DNA from: Methanobrevibacter sp. YE315 | GTDB lineage: Archaea > Methanobacteriota > Methanobacteria > Methanobacteriales > Methanobacteriaceae | Direction of reading: 5' to 3' | DNA: 64,000 nt | NCBI RefSeq assembly: GCF_001548675.1 | Contig: NZ_CP010834.1 | Span: forward strand, 2,143,501-2,207,500 | Part shown: piece after piece, positions 57,881-64,000 of the stretch | Layout: the number at the start of each line of letters is the position of its first letter | Numbering within the stretch: position 1 is the stretch's first letter | Program-made: the position numbers and the translations under genes | Notes under the pieces: model-generated | Told to the model about the DNA's origin: nothing | Seen by the model: only the letters and a program-made list of their open reading frames with translations | Databases searched by the model: none

Positions 57881-58940
57881 TGGAATAACCACATACGGAT
57901 CAACTGAATTGCTGGAAAAATTAAAAGAAAGCGACAATTCCGTATTTTTGATTACAATAGGAACAACCGAAACCTCATTGATAGATGGAATTTCAGGTGC
58001 CGGTCCGTCAGCGGATTTGACTGAATACACTCCCGCTTCAGATGTTGAATTTATGGTTTTAGGCGAAGTGAGATGCTGTGAAGCACCGGCTGAAACCGTA
58101 GTGGGGGATGCGGCTGCACCAACACCTGCAAGACTTACAAAAGCATCACTTCAACTTGCAAACATCCCTTTTGTCGTTGTTGATGCCGGTTCTAAAATCA
58201 AACCTGATGTGAAATATGTAAACCTCGGAAAGGATTATGGAAGAGACATCAGAACCGGAAAAGGAGTTTTGAATCCTCTTGAAATATTTGAAAACGCAAA
58301 GGATTTGGGTTCTGAATTATCAAACAGGCATGAAATGCTCATTATAGGTGAAAGCATAGCTGCAGGAACTACAACCGCTTTAGGAGTATTGAGAGCACTC
58401 GGATATGATGCCAATGAAAAAGTAAGCGGAAGCATGCCTCACAATCCCCATGACATGAAAACAAAAGTTGTGGACGAAGGATTGAAAAATGCAGGCCTTG
58501 ACCCTGAAAAAGACGATATTGATGCGTTCCAGGCAATAGCTGCCGTAGGCGATCCGACACTGCCTGCAATAGCCGGAGTAGTTTTAGGCTCAGAAATTCC
58601 TATAATTCTAGCTGGAGGAACACAAATGGCTGCCGCCTGTGCAATCATAAAATCATTACAGCCAAACTTCGATTTTTCAAGAATCAACTTGGCTACAACA
58701 GTATACGTTGCAGGCGACGAAACTGCAGACCTATTCGGAATTTTAAAGCAAATTGACGACAACATCACTGTTAATGTGGTGGATCCTAGATTTGAGGATT
58801 CCGAACATGAAGGATTGAAAAATTATCTGAAAGGATTCGTTAAGGAAGGCGCCGGAGCTGGAGGTGCAATGTTTACAGCACTCGTTTTAGGAAGTTCTGT
58901 TGAAAAACTAAGAAAAAAAATAGAAAAAGTATGTAAATAG
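57873..58940 (+). CDS. cobT: Nicotinate mononucleotide-dependent phosphoribosyltransferase CobT (TIGR00303)
   Basis: A 355-aa archaeal CobT-type enzyme that would activate the lower base of cobamides (alpha-ribazole phosphate formation from nicotinate mononucleotide) for corrinoid cofactors of methanogenesis. Family features include GTTETSLIDGISGAG, VVGDAAAPTPARL and IGESIAAGTTTALGVL. ATG at 57873 has AGGTGA upstream; the in-frame GTG at 57864 lies in that site. The gene is the archaeal, not the bacterial CobT/CobU form. It shares translation coupling with the upstream unknown gene. Confidence 0.92.
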   Translation: MIDGITTYGSTELLEKLKESDNSVFLITIGTTETSLIDGISGAGPSADLTEYTPASDVEFMVLGEVRCCEAPAETVVGDAAAPTPARLTKASLQLANIPFVVVDAGSKIKPDVKYVNLGKDYGRDIRTGKGVLNPLEIFENAKDLGSELSNRHEMLIIGESIAAGTTTALGVLRALGYDANEKVSGSMPHNPHDMKTKVVDEGLKNAGLDPEKDDIDAFQAIAAVGDPTLPAIAGVVLGSEIPIILAGGTQMAAACAIIKSLQPNFDFSRINLATTVYVAGDETADLFGILKQIDDNITVNVVDPRFEDSEHEGLKNYLKGFVKEGAGAGGAMFTALVLGSSVEKLRKKIEKVCK

Positions 58941-58968
58941 AGATTTAATAATCTCTATATTTTTTAAT
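58936..58968. terminator. Bidirectional terminator between cobT and uppP
   Basis: TAGAGATT (58938-58945) and AATCTCTA (58950-58957) pair over eight bases around a four-base loop, followed by TATTTTTT on the cobT side. The stem overlaps the cobT stop, and uppP ends two bases further on the other strand. Confidence 0.7.
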
Positions 58969-58969
58969 T

Positions 58970-59803
58970 TTAGAATAAATGAGCTATTGAGCCCATGAAC
59001 ACCAATATACCCATTGCCCAACAATAATAAGCGAAGATGTCCAAACTCTTGTTTTGAATTAAATCCAACATCCATTTGATAGCAAAGTATCCTGCTATGA
59101 TTGCTGCGACAAACCCCAAAAAGATTGGTAAAAAGTTAGAATCCATGGCAGAGCCAATATCCTTAAGTTCAAATAGGAATGCTCCAAATATTGCTGGAAT
59201 GGATAATATAAAGCTGAATTTAGCTGCAAATTCTTTTTCAAGACCGATTGTTAAACCTGCTGCAATTGTTGTACCGGAACGTGAAAGACCAGGCAGAATT
59301 GCACATGCTTGACCTAACCCCATCCACAGGGATTCCTTTGCAGAAATATTATGCAAATTGACATTTCCGCTAGCCATTCTTTGGGATAGGTAAAGGATTG
59401 TACCGGTTACAAATAAGAAGAATGCCGGAACATATAATGCTCCTGCAAACAAAGATTCTACAGAATCATTAAACAATACTCCAACAATACCAACAGGAAT
59501 AGTGGCTAAAATAACATACCAAGCAAGTCTCTTGTATGGGTCTTCAAGGAATCCTTGCCTAAATCTTCCTTGTAAGATATCACCGATACTTAACCACCAA
59601 GATTTAAGCATTTTTAGAATATCCCATCTAAAGAACCATAAAACAGCGATTAATGTTCCCAAATGAAGTAAAACATTAAATGAAAGAGAGCTTTCAACAC
59701 CCAATATCCTTTGAATAAAAACTAAATGTGCTGAACTGCTAACCGGTAAAAATTCAGTTAAACCTTGAACAATACCAATTATGATTGCTTGAAGTATATC
59801 CAT
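58970..59803 (-). CDS. uppP: Undecaprenyl-diphosphatase UppP
   Basis: A 277-aa membrane enzyme (BacA/UppP) that dephosphorylates polyprenyl pyrophosphate to recycle the lipid carrier for pseudomurein and glycan synthesis. Conserved parts are GIVQGLTEFLPVSSSAHLV near the N-terminus and GLSRSGTTIAAGL near residue 180, with about eight membrane helices. GGTGTAAATT precedes the ATG. In archaea it likely acts on the C55-type carrier used for cell wall units. Confidence 0.95.
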   Translation of the reverse strand: MDILQAIIIGIVQGLTEFLPVSSSAHLVFIQRILGVESSLSFNVLLHLGTLIAVLWFFRWDILKMLKSWWLSIGDILQGRFRQGFLEDPYKRLAWYVILATIPVGIVGVLFNDSVESLFAGALYVPAFFLFVTGTILYLSQRMASGNVNLHNISAKESLWMGLGQACAILPGLSRSGTTIAAGLTIGLEKEFAAKFSFILSIPAIFGAFLFELKDIGSAMDSNFLPIFLGFVAAIIAGYFAIKWMLDLIQNKSLDIFAYYCWAMGILVFMGSIAHLF

Positions 59804-59815
59804 AATTTACACCGC

Positions 59816-60739
59816 TTAGATGTATGATAACCAACCGTATTTGTCTTCCACTTTAGCTTCTACGATGTCAAAGAAAGCAGTTTGTAATTTTTCGGAAATT
59901 GGACCTCTTTTACCAATACCGATGGTTCTGTGGTCAATTGAACGAATTGGAGTTACTTCAGCTGCAGTTCCAGTGAAGAATACTTCGTTAGCAGCATATA
60001 GTCTTTCTCTTGAAATAACTTCCTCAACGACCTCATAGCCTAAATCACGTGCAATGGTCATTACGGAATCTCTTGTAATACCTTTGAGGTTGGATGATGA
60101 CATTGCAGGAGTGAATAGTTTTTCGCCTTCAACTAAGAATATATTTTCCCCACTACCTTCAGAAACGTGTCCTTCATAATCAAGCATGATAGCTTCATCA
60201 AAACCGTTGTCGATAGCTTCAAGTTTTGCTAATTGGGAATTCATATAGTTAGCACCACATTTTGCAAGTGCAGGGAAAGTATCAGGAGCCGGTTTTCTCC
60301 ATGAAGAAACACCAATATCCACACCATTTGCCATTCCTTCTTCTCCTAAGTAGGATCCCCATTCCCAAGCAGCAATAACAACATTAACAGGACAATTTAA
60401 AGGATTTACACCTAATTCGCCGTATCCTCTATATGCGATAGGGCGGATGTAACAACCATCTAAATCATTTACACGAACTGTTTCTAAGATTGCTTCTTCG
60501 ATTTCTTCTTGTGTGTAAGGAATATCGATTTTATAAATTTTTGCAGAATCAAATAAACGTTGTACATGTTCTTTTAAACGGAAAACTGCAACACCTTTAT
60601 CGTTTTTATATGCACGTATACCTTCAAAAACACTTGTACCATAATGTACTACGTGTGAGAGTACGTGAATTTTTGCATCTTTCCAATCTACCATGTTTCC
60701 ATCTATCCATATTTTACTAGCTGTGTCGTCCCAAGCCAT
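59816..60739 (-). CDS. ilvE: Branched-chain amino acid aminotransferase
   Basis: PLP-dependent class IV aminotransferase, 307 aa, for the last step of Leu, Ile and Val synthesis. The PLP Lys lies in [18 protein letters not shown], and [12 protein letters not shown] plus [10 protein letters not shown] are family signatures. The ORF can be read from 60796, but GTGAT sits three bases before ATG 60739 and the next 19 residues upstream are unrelated. It is divergent from the tRNA-Val gene. Confidence 0.95.
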   Translation of the reverse strand: MAWDDTASKIWIDGNMVDWKDAKIHVLSHVVHYGTSVFEGIRAYKNDKGVAVFRLKEHVQRLFDSAKIYKIDIPYTQEEIEEAILETVRVNDLDGCYIRPIAYRGYGELGVNPLNCPVNVVIAAWEWGSYLGEEGMANGVDIGVSSWRKPAPDTFPALAKCGANYMNSQLAKLEAIDNGFDEAIMLDYEGHVSEGSGENIFLVEGEKLFTPAMSSSNLKGITRDSVMTIARDLGYEVVEEVISRERLYAANEVFFTGTAAEVTPIRSIDHRTIGIGKRGPISEKLQTAFFDIVEAKVEDKYGWLSYI

Positions 60740-60819
60740 TTTATCACTTCTAAATTTTTCTATGGTAAATAATATGTTTTTATTATATAATAACATTTAC
60801 ATTACATAAATTCATAATA

Positions 60820-60862
60820 ATGCAAAGATATATATAATAGTAAATTCATAACAATATTTGTT
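60820..60862 (+). promoter_or_regulatory. tRNA-Val TATA promoter
   Basis: AAAGATATATATAA (near 60824-60837) includes a strong TATA box with A-rich BRE, its centre about 30 bases upstream of the tRNA 5' end, as expected for stable RNA genes in archaea. Confidence 0.65.
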
Positions 60863-60934
60863 GGTTCCGTGGTCTAGTGGTATGATACCTCCCTTACAAG
60901 GAGGGGATCACGAGTTCGAATCTCGTCGGAACCA
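60863..60934 (+). tRNA. tRNA-Val (anticodon TAC)
   Basis: A 72-nt cloverleaf. The acceptor arms GGTTCCG and CGGAACC pair perfectly with discriminator A. The anticodon stem CCTCC/GGAGG encloses CTTACAA, giving TAC (Val, GUA and other GUN codons by wobble). The T arm is ACGAG-TTCGAAT-CTCGT. CCA is not encoded and no intron is seen. A T-run (60951-60958) follows and likely ends transcription. Confidence 0.95.
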
Positions 60935-60939
60935 CTCAC

Positions 60940-60960
60940 TCTAATTTTAAAATTTTTTTT
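60940..60960 (+). terminator. T-run terminator after tRNA-Val
   Basis: A run of eight Ts at 60951-60958, following ATTTTAAAA, lies about 17 bases past the tRNA 3' end. Archaeal RNA polymerase can stop at such T-tracts without a strong hairpin. Confidence 0.5.
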
Positions 60961-61144
60961 AGATTTAGTCTACTTTTTCATGATTTAAATACCAATTTTT
61001 TGCTAAATTTTGGCAAATCTAACTTTATTTTTTCTCAAAAAAATTCAGATTAATAGTGAATTGTACAACATTTTAATAATTAAATTGAAATTCGAAGTGA
61101 CATTCAGATAAATTATTAATCGATGATTAAAAACCTTAAATAAT

Positions 61145-61200
61145 AAAATTTAAATAGTTTCTTAATTAAAGTTATAACTATCGAAAAAGGAGACTAAATT
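61145..61200 (+). promoter_or_regulatory. mtd promoter and strong ribosome site
   Basis: TATA element TTTAAATA (61149-61156), expected transcript start near 61180, and AAAGGAG (61186-61192) nine bases before the mtd ATG. The 266-base gap upstream (60935-61200) contains only this promoter and the tRNA T-run. Confidence 0.6.
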
Positions 61201-62031
61201 ATGGTAGTAAAAATTGCTATTATTAAAAGTGGTAATATTGGTACTTCACCAGTAATTGACCTATTGTTAGACGAAAGAGCAGACAGACCAAACATCGACG
61301 TAAGAACCTTTGGATCTGGAGCTAAAATGAACCCTGAACAAGTAGAAGACGTCGTACCTAAAATAGACGCTTTCGAACCTGACTTCGCAATCTTCATTAG
61401 CCCTAACCCAGGAGCACCTGGACCAGCAAGAGCAAGAGAATTATTATCTGAAAAAGATGTTCCTGCTATTATTATCGGTGACGCACCTGGTAAAGGTAAG
61501 AAAGATGAAATGGATGAACAAGGCTTAGGTTACATCATTGTTATGTCTGACCCAATGATTGGTGCAAAAAGAGAATGGTTAGACCCAACTGAAATGGCTA
61601 TTTTCAACTCCGACATCTTAAAAGTATTAGCTGAAACCGGAGCATTAAGATTAGTACAAAAAACTATTGACGGTGTAATCGCTCAAGCAGATGCTGGAGA
61701 AGAAATCGAATTACCTAAACTCATCGTTACCGCTGAAAAAGCTGCAGAAGCTGGTGGATTCGCAAACGCATACGCAAAAGCAAAAGCTATTGCTGCATAC
61801 GAAATGGCTGGATCCGTTGCAAACTTAGACATGAAAGGTTGTTTCATGACCAAAGGTTTCGAAAACTTCATCCCATTAGTAGCTGCTGCTCACGAAATTG
61901 CTGCATGTGCTGCTAAATTAGCACAAGAAGCAAGAGAAATCGAAAAAGCAAATGATACTGTTTTAAGAACCCCTCACATGAAAGAAGGAAACCCTGGTTG
62001 TAAAACAGAATTAATCTCAAAACCACAATAA
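61201..62031 (+). CDS. mtd: F420-dependent methylenetetrahydromethanopterin dehydrogenase
   Basis: Mtd oxidises or reduces methylene-/methenyl-H4MPT with coenzyme F420 in hydrogenotrophic methanogenesis. The 276-aa protein has family length and sequence marks such as IAIIKSGNIGTSPVIDLLLDE in outline, and GSGAKMNPEQ. Codon use is strongly biased, as for an abundant enzyme, and AAAGGAG gives an optimal ribosome site. It stands alone with its own promoter and terminator. This gene alone places the organism among H4MPT-using methanogens or their relatives. Confidence 0.98.
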   Translation: MVVKIAIIKSGNIGTSPVIDLLLDERADRPNIDVRTFGSGAKMNPEQVEDVVPKIDAFEPDFAIFISPNPGAPGPARARELLSEKDVPAIIIGDAPGKGKKDEMDEQGLGYIIVMSDPMIGAKREWLDPTEMAIFNSDILKVLAETGALRLVQKTIDGVIAQADAGEEIELPKLIVTAEKAAEAGGFANAYAKAKAIAAYEMAGSVANLDMKGCFMTKGFENFIPLVAAAHEIAACAAKLAQEAREIEKANDTVLRTPHMKEGNPGCKTELISKPQ

Positions 62032-62072
62032 GTAGCTTAATTGCTACTTTCATTTTTTATTTTTTTTTACGA
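62028..62072 (+). terminator. Terminator after mtd
   Basis: AGTAGC and GCTACT (62032-62049) form a six-pair stem with a six-base loop just after the stop, followed by T-rich sequence with runs of six and nine Ts. Confidence 0.7.
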
Positions 62073-62125
62073 AGATAATGTAATATATTTTTTACAAGAG
62101 TTTATAAAATATAACCCGACATGAC

Positions 62126-62164
62126 TATAAAAAAATAAAATAAGATAGCTAATAATTAGCTATA
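62126..62164 (-). terminator. Terminator after hisB
   Basis: ATAGCTAAT and ATTAGCTAT (62145-62163) form a nine-base inverted repeat with one central base at the hisB stop. In the minus direction it is followed by CTTATTTTATTTTTTT. Confidence 0.55.
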
Positions 62165-62738
62165 ATACTCCTTTTGTAGAAGGAATCTGATCGTGCTCTA
62201 TTTTAACGGCTTCTTTTAAAGATTTGGCAAATGCCTTAAAAATAGCTTCACATTTATGATGGTCATTTGCACCTTCAGCGGTAGCATAAATGTTTAGTTT
62301 AGCGCTTGAAGAGAATGATTCGAAGAAGTGAATGACAACATCAGAGGTCATATCCCCTATCTTTTCATTTTTAAAATCAATATTCATATTACAATAACTA
62401 CGCCCGCCAATATCTATTGCGACTGTAGCTACTGATTCGTCCATAGGAACGATTGCATGAGCCATTCTTTTTATTCCTTTCTTATCGCCGATAGCTTCGC
62501 TGAATGCTTCACCAAGCAGTATTCCAACATCTTCAATTGTGTGGTGGTCGTCAATTTCAACATCCCCTGCAGCTTGAACATCCAAGTCAACCATACTGTG
62601 CTTTGAAAATGATTCCAGCATGTGATTAAAGAAATTCACACCGGTGGAAATATCGTATTTGCCTGTTCCATCCAGATCCATTTTAATGTTGATGTCAGTT
62701 TCTGTTGTTTTTCTTGAAACGTTTGCATTTCTAGTCAT
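62160..62738 (-). CDS. hisB: Imidazoleglycerol-phosphate dehydratase
   Basis: HisB removes water from imidazole glycerol phosphate in histidine synthesis. The 192-aa monofunctional enzyme has the paired metal motifs [28 protein letters not shown], and [17 protein letters not shown] with DHHxxE/K repeats, reflecting its internal duplication. No phosphatase domain is fused. It is not next to other his genes; the ferredoxin gene lies 39 bases upstream. Confidence 0.96.
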   Translation of the reverse strand: MTRNANVSRKTTETDINIKMDLDGTGKYDISTGVNFFNHMLESFSKHSMVDLDVQAAGDVEIDDHHTIEDVGILLGEAFSEAIGDKKGIKRMAHAIVPMDESVATVAIDIGGRSYCNMNIDFKNEKIGDMTSDVVIHFFESFSSSAKLNIYATAEGANDHHKCEAIFKAFAKSLKEAVKIEHDQIPSTKGVL

Positions 62739-62777
62739 GATTTAACCTATAAAATAATTAATTTAAGCTTAAAGTAT

Positions 62778-62978
62778 TCAACCTTCTTCGCCAGGACGAA
62801 TAATTTTAATACATTGTGTAGGGCATTCCATTGCACATAATGTGCAGACATGACAATATCTTAAATCCAATATATGTGCAACATTGGTTATCTTCCAAAT
62901 TTTAGCTGCTTTTGGACAAATCTCATAGCAGTTACCGCAAGCAATACATTTATCCTCATCGACTAAAATTTGTAACAT
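62778..62978 (-). CDS. 2x[4Fe-4S] ferredoxin
   Basis: A 66-aa ferredoxin with CIACGNCYEICP and CHVCTLCAMECP motifs for two [4Fe-4S] clusters. The first motif (CxxCxxCxxxCP) is standard. GGAGTGAT precedes the ATG. It lies 14 bases downstream of a ModE-like regulator gene, so it may be co-transcribed and belong to molybdenum or tungsten enzyme function such as formylmethanofuran dehydrogenase. This last link is inferred. Confidence 0.92.
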   Translation of the reverse strand: MLQILVDEDKCIACGNCYEICPKAAKIWKITNVAHILDLRYCHVCTLCAMECPTQCIKIIRPGEEG

Positions 62979-62992
62979 ATCATCACTCCAAA

Positions 62993-63685
62993 TTATAATT
63001 TCAATGTTGCAACAGACATTGCCTTAAATCCAACATATATTTCCTTGCCAATATTGAGATTTAATTCCTTTTCAGCAGATACTGTAATATCAGAACATAA
63101 AACAACATTACCAACATTGACCTTAACGCGGATTATTTCGTTTTTGAGTTTCATTTCAACGATTTGGCCTTTAAGTATATTACGAATGCTGGATGTTTGA
63201 GGTTCTAACATTAAAAAGATATTATCATAACTGATTAAAGCCAGTATTCTATCTCCAATTTTATATTTCCTATTTAATGGAGCATTGATTTCAAATTGAT
63301 TCATCTTAATTGTCATTACACCTTTAACATCATTAATGTCGACAATTTCGGCTTCAATTTCATTTACGTCTTTGTGAAGCTCCATAATAGCATTTATTTT
63401 CTTACATTCCTTCAAGATGGAGTAACCTTCTTCTGTGAGTGAAGTTCCTCCGCCTCCACCTTTTCCCCCTTTAGTCGTATTTACAATTTTTACATCAAGT
63501 GTTGATTCCATTTTTTCAATGTAATTTAATGCGGTTCTATATGAAACCTTAATTTCTTTGGCGGCATTTGTTAAAGAACCAGTAACTAAAATTGATTCTA
63601 ACAATTGATATTTCTTACTGTCGAGTAAAAAAGAGTTGCCATCTACATTGATTTTATATTCAACACCCGCTTTTACATCAGCCAT
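62993..63685 (-). CDS. ModE-type molybdate/tungstate-responsive regulator (wHTH plus two TOBE domains)
   Basis: A 230-aa regulator. Residues 20-105 form a LysR-like winged helix (ESILVTGSLTNAAKEIKVSYRTALNYIEKME) as in ModE, with a flexible Gly-rich segment (TKGGKGGGGGTSL). Two TOBE-like domains follow: about 110-160 (MTIKMNQFEINAPLN...) and 170-228. TOBE pairs bind molybdate or tungstate. GGGGGAT precedes the ATG. It is upstream of a ferredoxin gene on the same strand. Metal choice cannot be told from sequence. Confidence 0.88.
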   Translation of the reverse strand: MADVKAGVEYKINVDGNSFLLDSKKYQLLESILVTGSLTNAAKEIKVSYRTALNYIEKMESTLDVKIVNTTKGGKGGGGGTSLTEEGYSILKECKKINAIMELHKDVNEIEAEIVDINDVKGVMTIKMNQFEINAPLNRKYKIGDRILALISYDNIFLMLEPQTSSIRNILKGQIVEMKLKNEIIRVKVNVGNVVLCSDITVSAEKELNLNIGKEIYVGFKAMSVATLKL

Positions 63686-63746
63686 TATAAATCCCCCGAA
63701 TTATAATATACATATTTATATAGTTTAATATTAAATAATTTTTCCA

Positions 63747-64000
63747 TTAATTCCTAAATTCCATTTTTTCGACAAAGTCCATTAATTTGTTTACAATTTT
63801 TGCTAAAGGACCTAATTTAGAACCATAATCCCTCAATGTTTCAATGTCTTCTTTTGTGAAGAACTTAAGTAAAATCAATGCAAAGAAATAGACTATCATA
63901 CAGAGTATGATTCCTGGAAATAGCCATAATGTTGTTTTTGGTATGAAATAACCGAATACTCCCATTATTGCAGTTGCAGCCAATATTTTTAAAACCGGCA
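63747..64000 (-). CDS. C-terminal part of a polysaccharide/oligosaccharide flippase, 5' end outside window
   Basis: The visible 84 or so residues contain two membrane helices (VLKILAATAIMGVFGYF and LFPGIILCMIVYFFALILL) followed by an amphipathic tail KFFTKEDIETLRDYGSKLG. This resembles the C-terminal end of Wzx-type flippases of the MATE-like superfamily. The frame is open to the window edge, with no start inside; the internal TTG near 63983 is not a credible start. Probably moves lipid-linked sugars or cell wall units. Confidence 0.65.
   Translation of the reverse strand, partial: PVLKILAATAIMGVFGYFIPKTTLWLFPGIILCMIVYFFALILLKFFTKEDIETLRDYGSKLGPLAKIVNKLMDFVEKMEFRN

Overview
The window is a chromosomal segment of a methanogenic archaeon of the order Methanobacteriales, most likely a Methanobrevibacter species. 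The main clues are mtd (F420-dependent methylene-H4MPT dehydrogenase), cfbD (coenzyme F430 synthesis), two Mur-ligase-type enzymes as expected of a pseudomurein cell wall, both phosphomevalonate dehydratase subunits, archaeal RFC, Hef, TruD, a Kae1-Bud32 fusion, an Ig-repeat adhesin-like protein, strongly AT-rich DNA, TATA-box promoters and GGTGAT-type ribosome binding sites. I see no prophage, insertion sequence, CRISPR array, rRNA or integrase.

Layout. 1-1.9 kb: start of a trp operon (trpE then trpG, leftward). 1.9-3.5 kb: small membrane protein, CPBP protease and an XRE regulator. 3.6-10.8 kb: purB, copper-type P-ATPase, ferredoxin-nitroreductase, amidohydrolase, phosphomevalonate dehydratase small subunit, and a repeat-rich zinc-ribbon membrane protein. 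10.9-15.9 kb: truD, tRNA-Arg, a pilin-like protein, and the cfbD-hisH-PurM-like operon. 16-23.9 kb: redox and zinc-ribbon proteins, an anion permease, TIGR04076 and SAP/DUF6434 proteins, a YchF-type GTPase, two phosphoesterases, cbiE. 24-31.5 kb is the most accessory part: a 957-aa adhesin-like protein with a translationally coupled 60-aa membrane protein, an ArsA-type ATPase, a decayed ATP-grasp gene behind an intact promoter, a small secreted protein, dCMP deaminase and a DUF389 protein. 31.6-46.6 kb: nadE, leuS, a solute-binding protein, trmI, htpX, rfcS-rfcL, aroE, and hisS-hisI-PIN/ATPase-TIM-barrel. 46.6-64 kb: hef, two Mur ligases, phosphomevalonate dehydratase large subunit, a RecJ-like protein, rps15, an NTP pyrophosphatase, Kae1-Bud32, cobT, uppP, ilvE, tRNA-Val, mtd, hisB, ferredoxin, a ModE-like regulator and the end of a flippase.

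The genes are mostly housekeeping: Trp, His, shikimate and branched-chain amino acid synthesis, F430, corrinoid and NAD cofactors, isoprenoid lipids, cell wall, replication and repair, and tRNA charging and modification. The less expected observations are: nadE, and probably cfbD, appear to start at AUU with a correctly spaced Shine-Dalgarno; the two phosphomevalonate dehydratase subunits lie about 42 kb apart; HtpX carries a perfect EF-hand-like loop; the DUF389 gene may have a C-terminal frameshift; and a palindrome overlaps the predicted XRE transcription start. Coordinates for several genes use a downstream start when the longest ORF reads into an upstream ribosome binding site or RNA gene; the reason is given in each entry.
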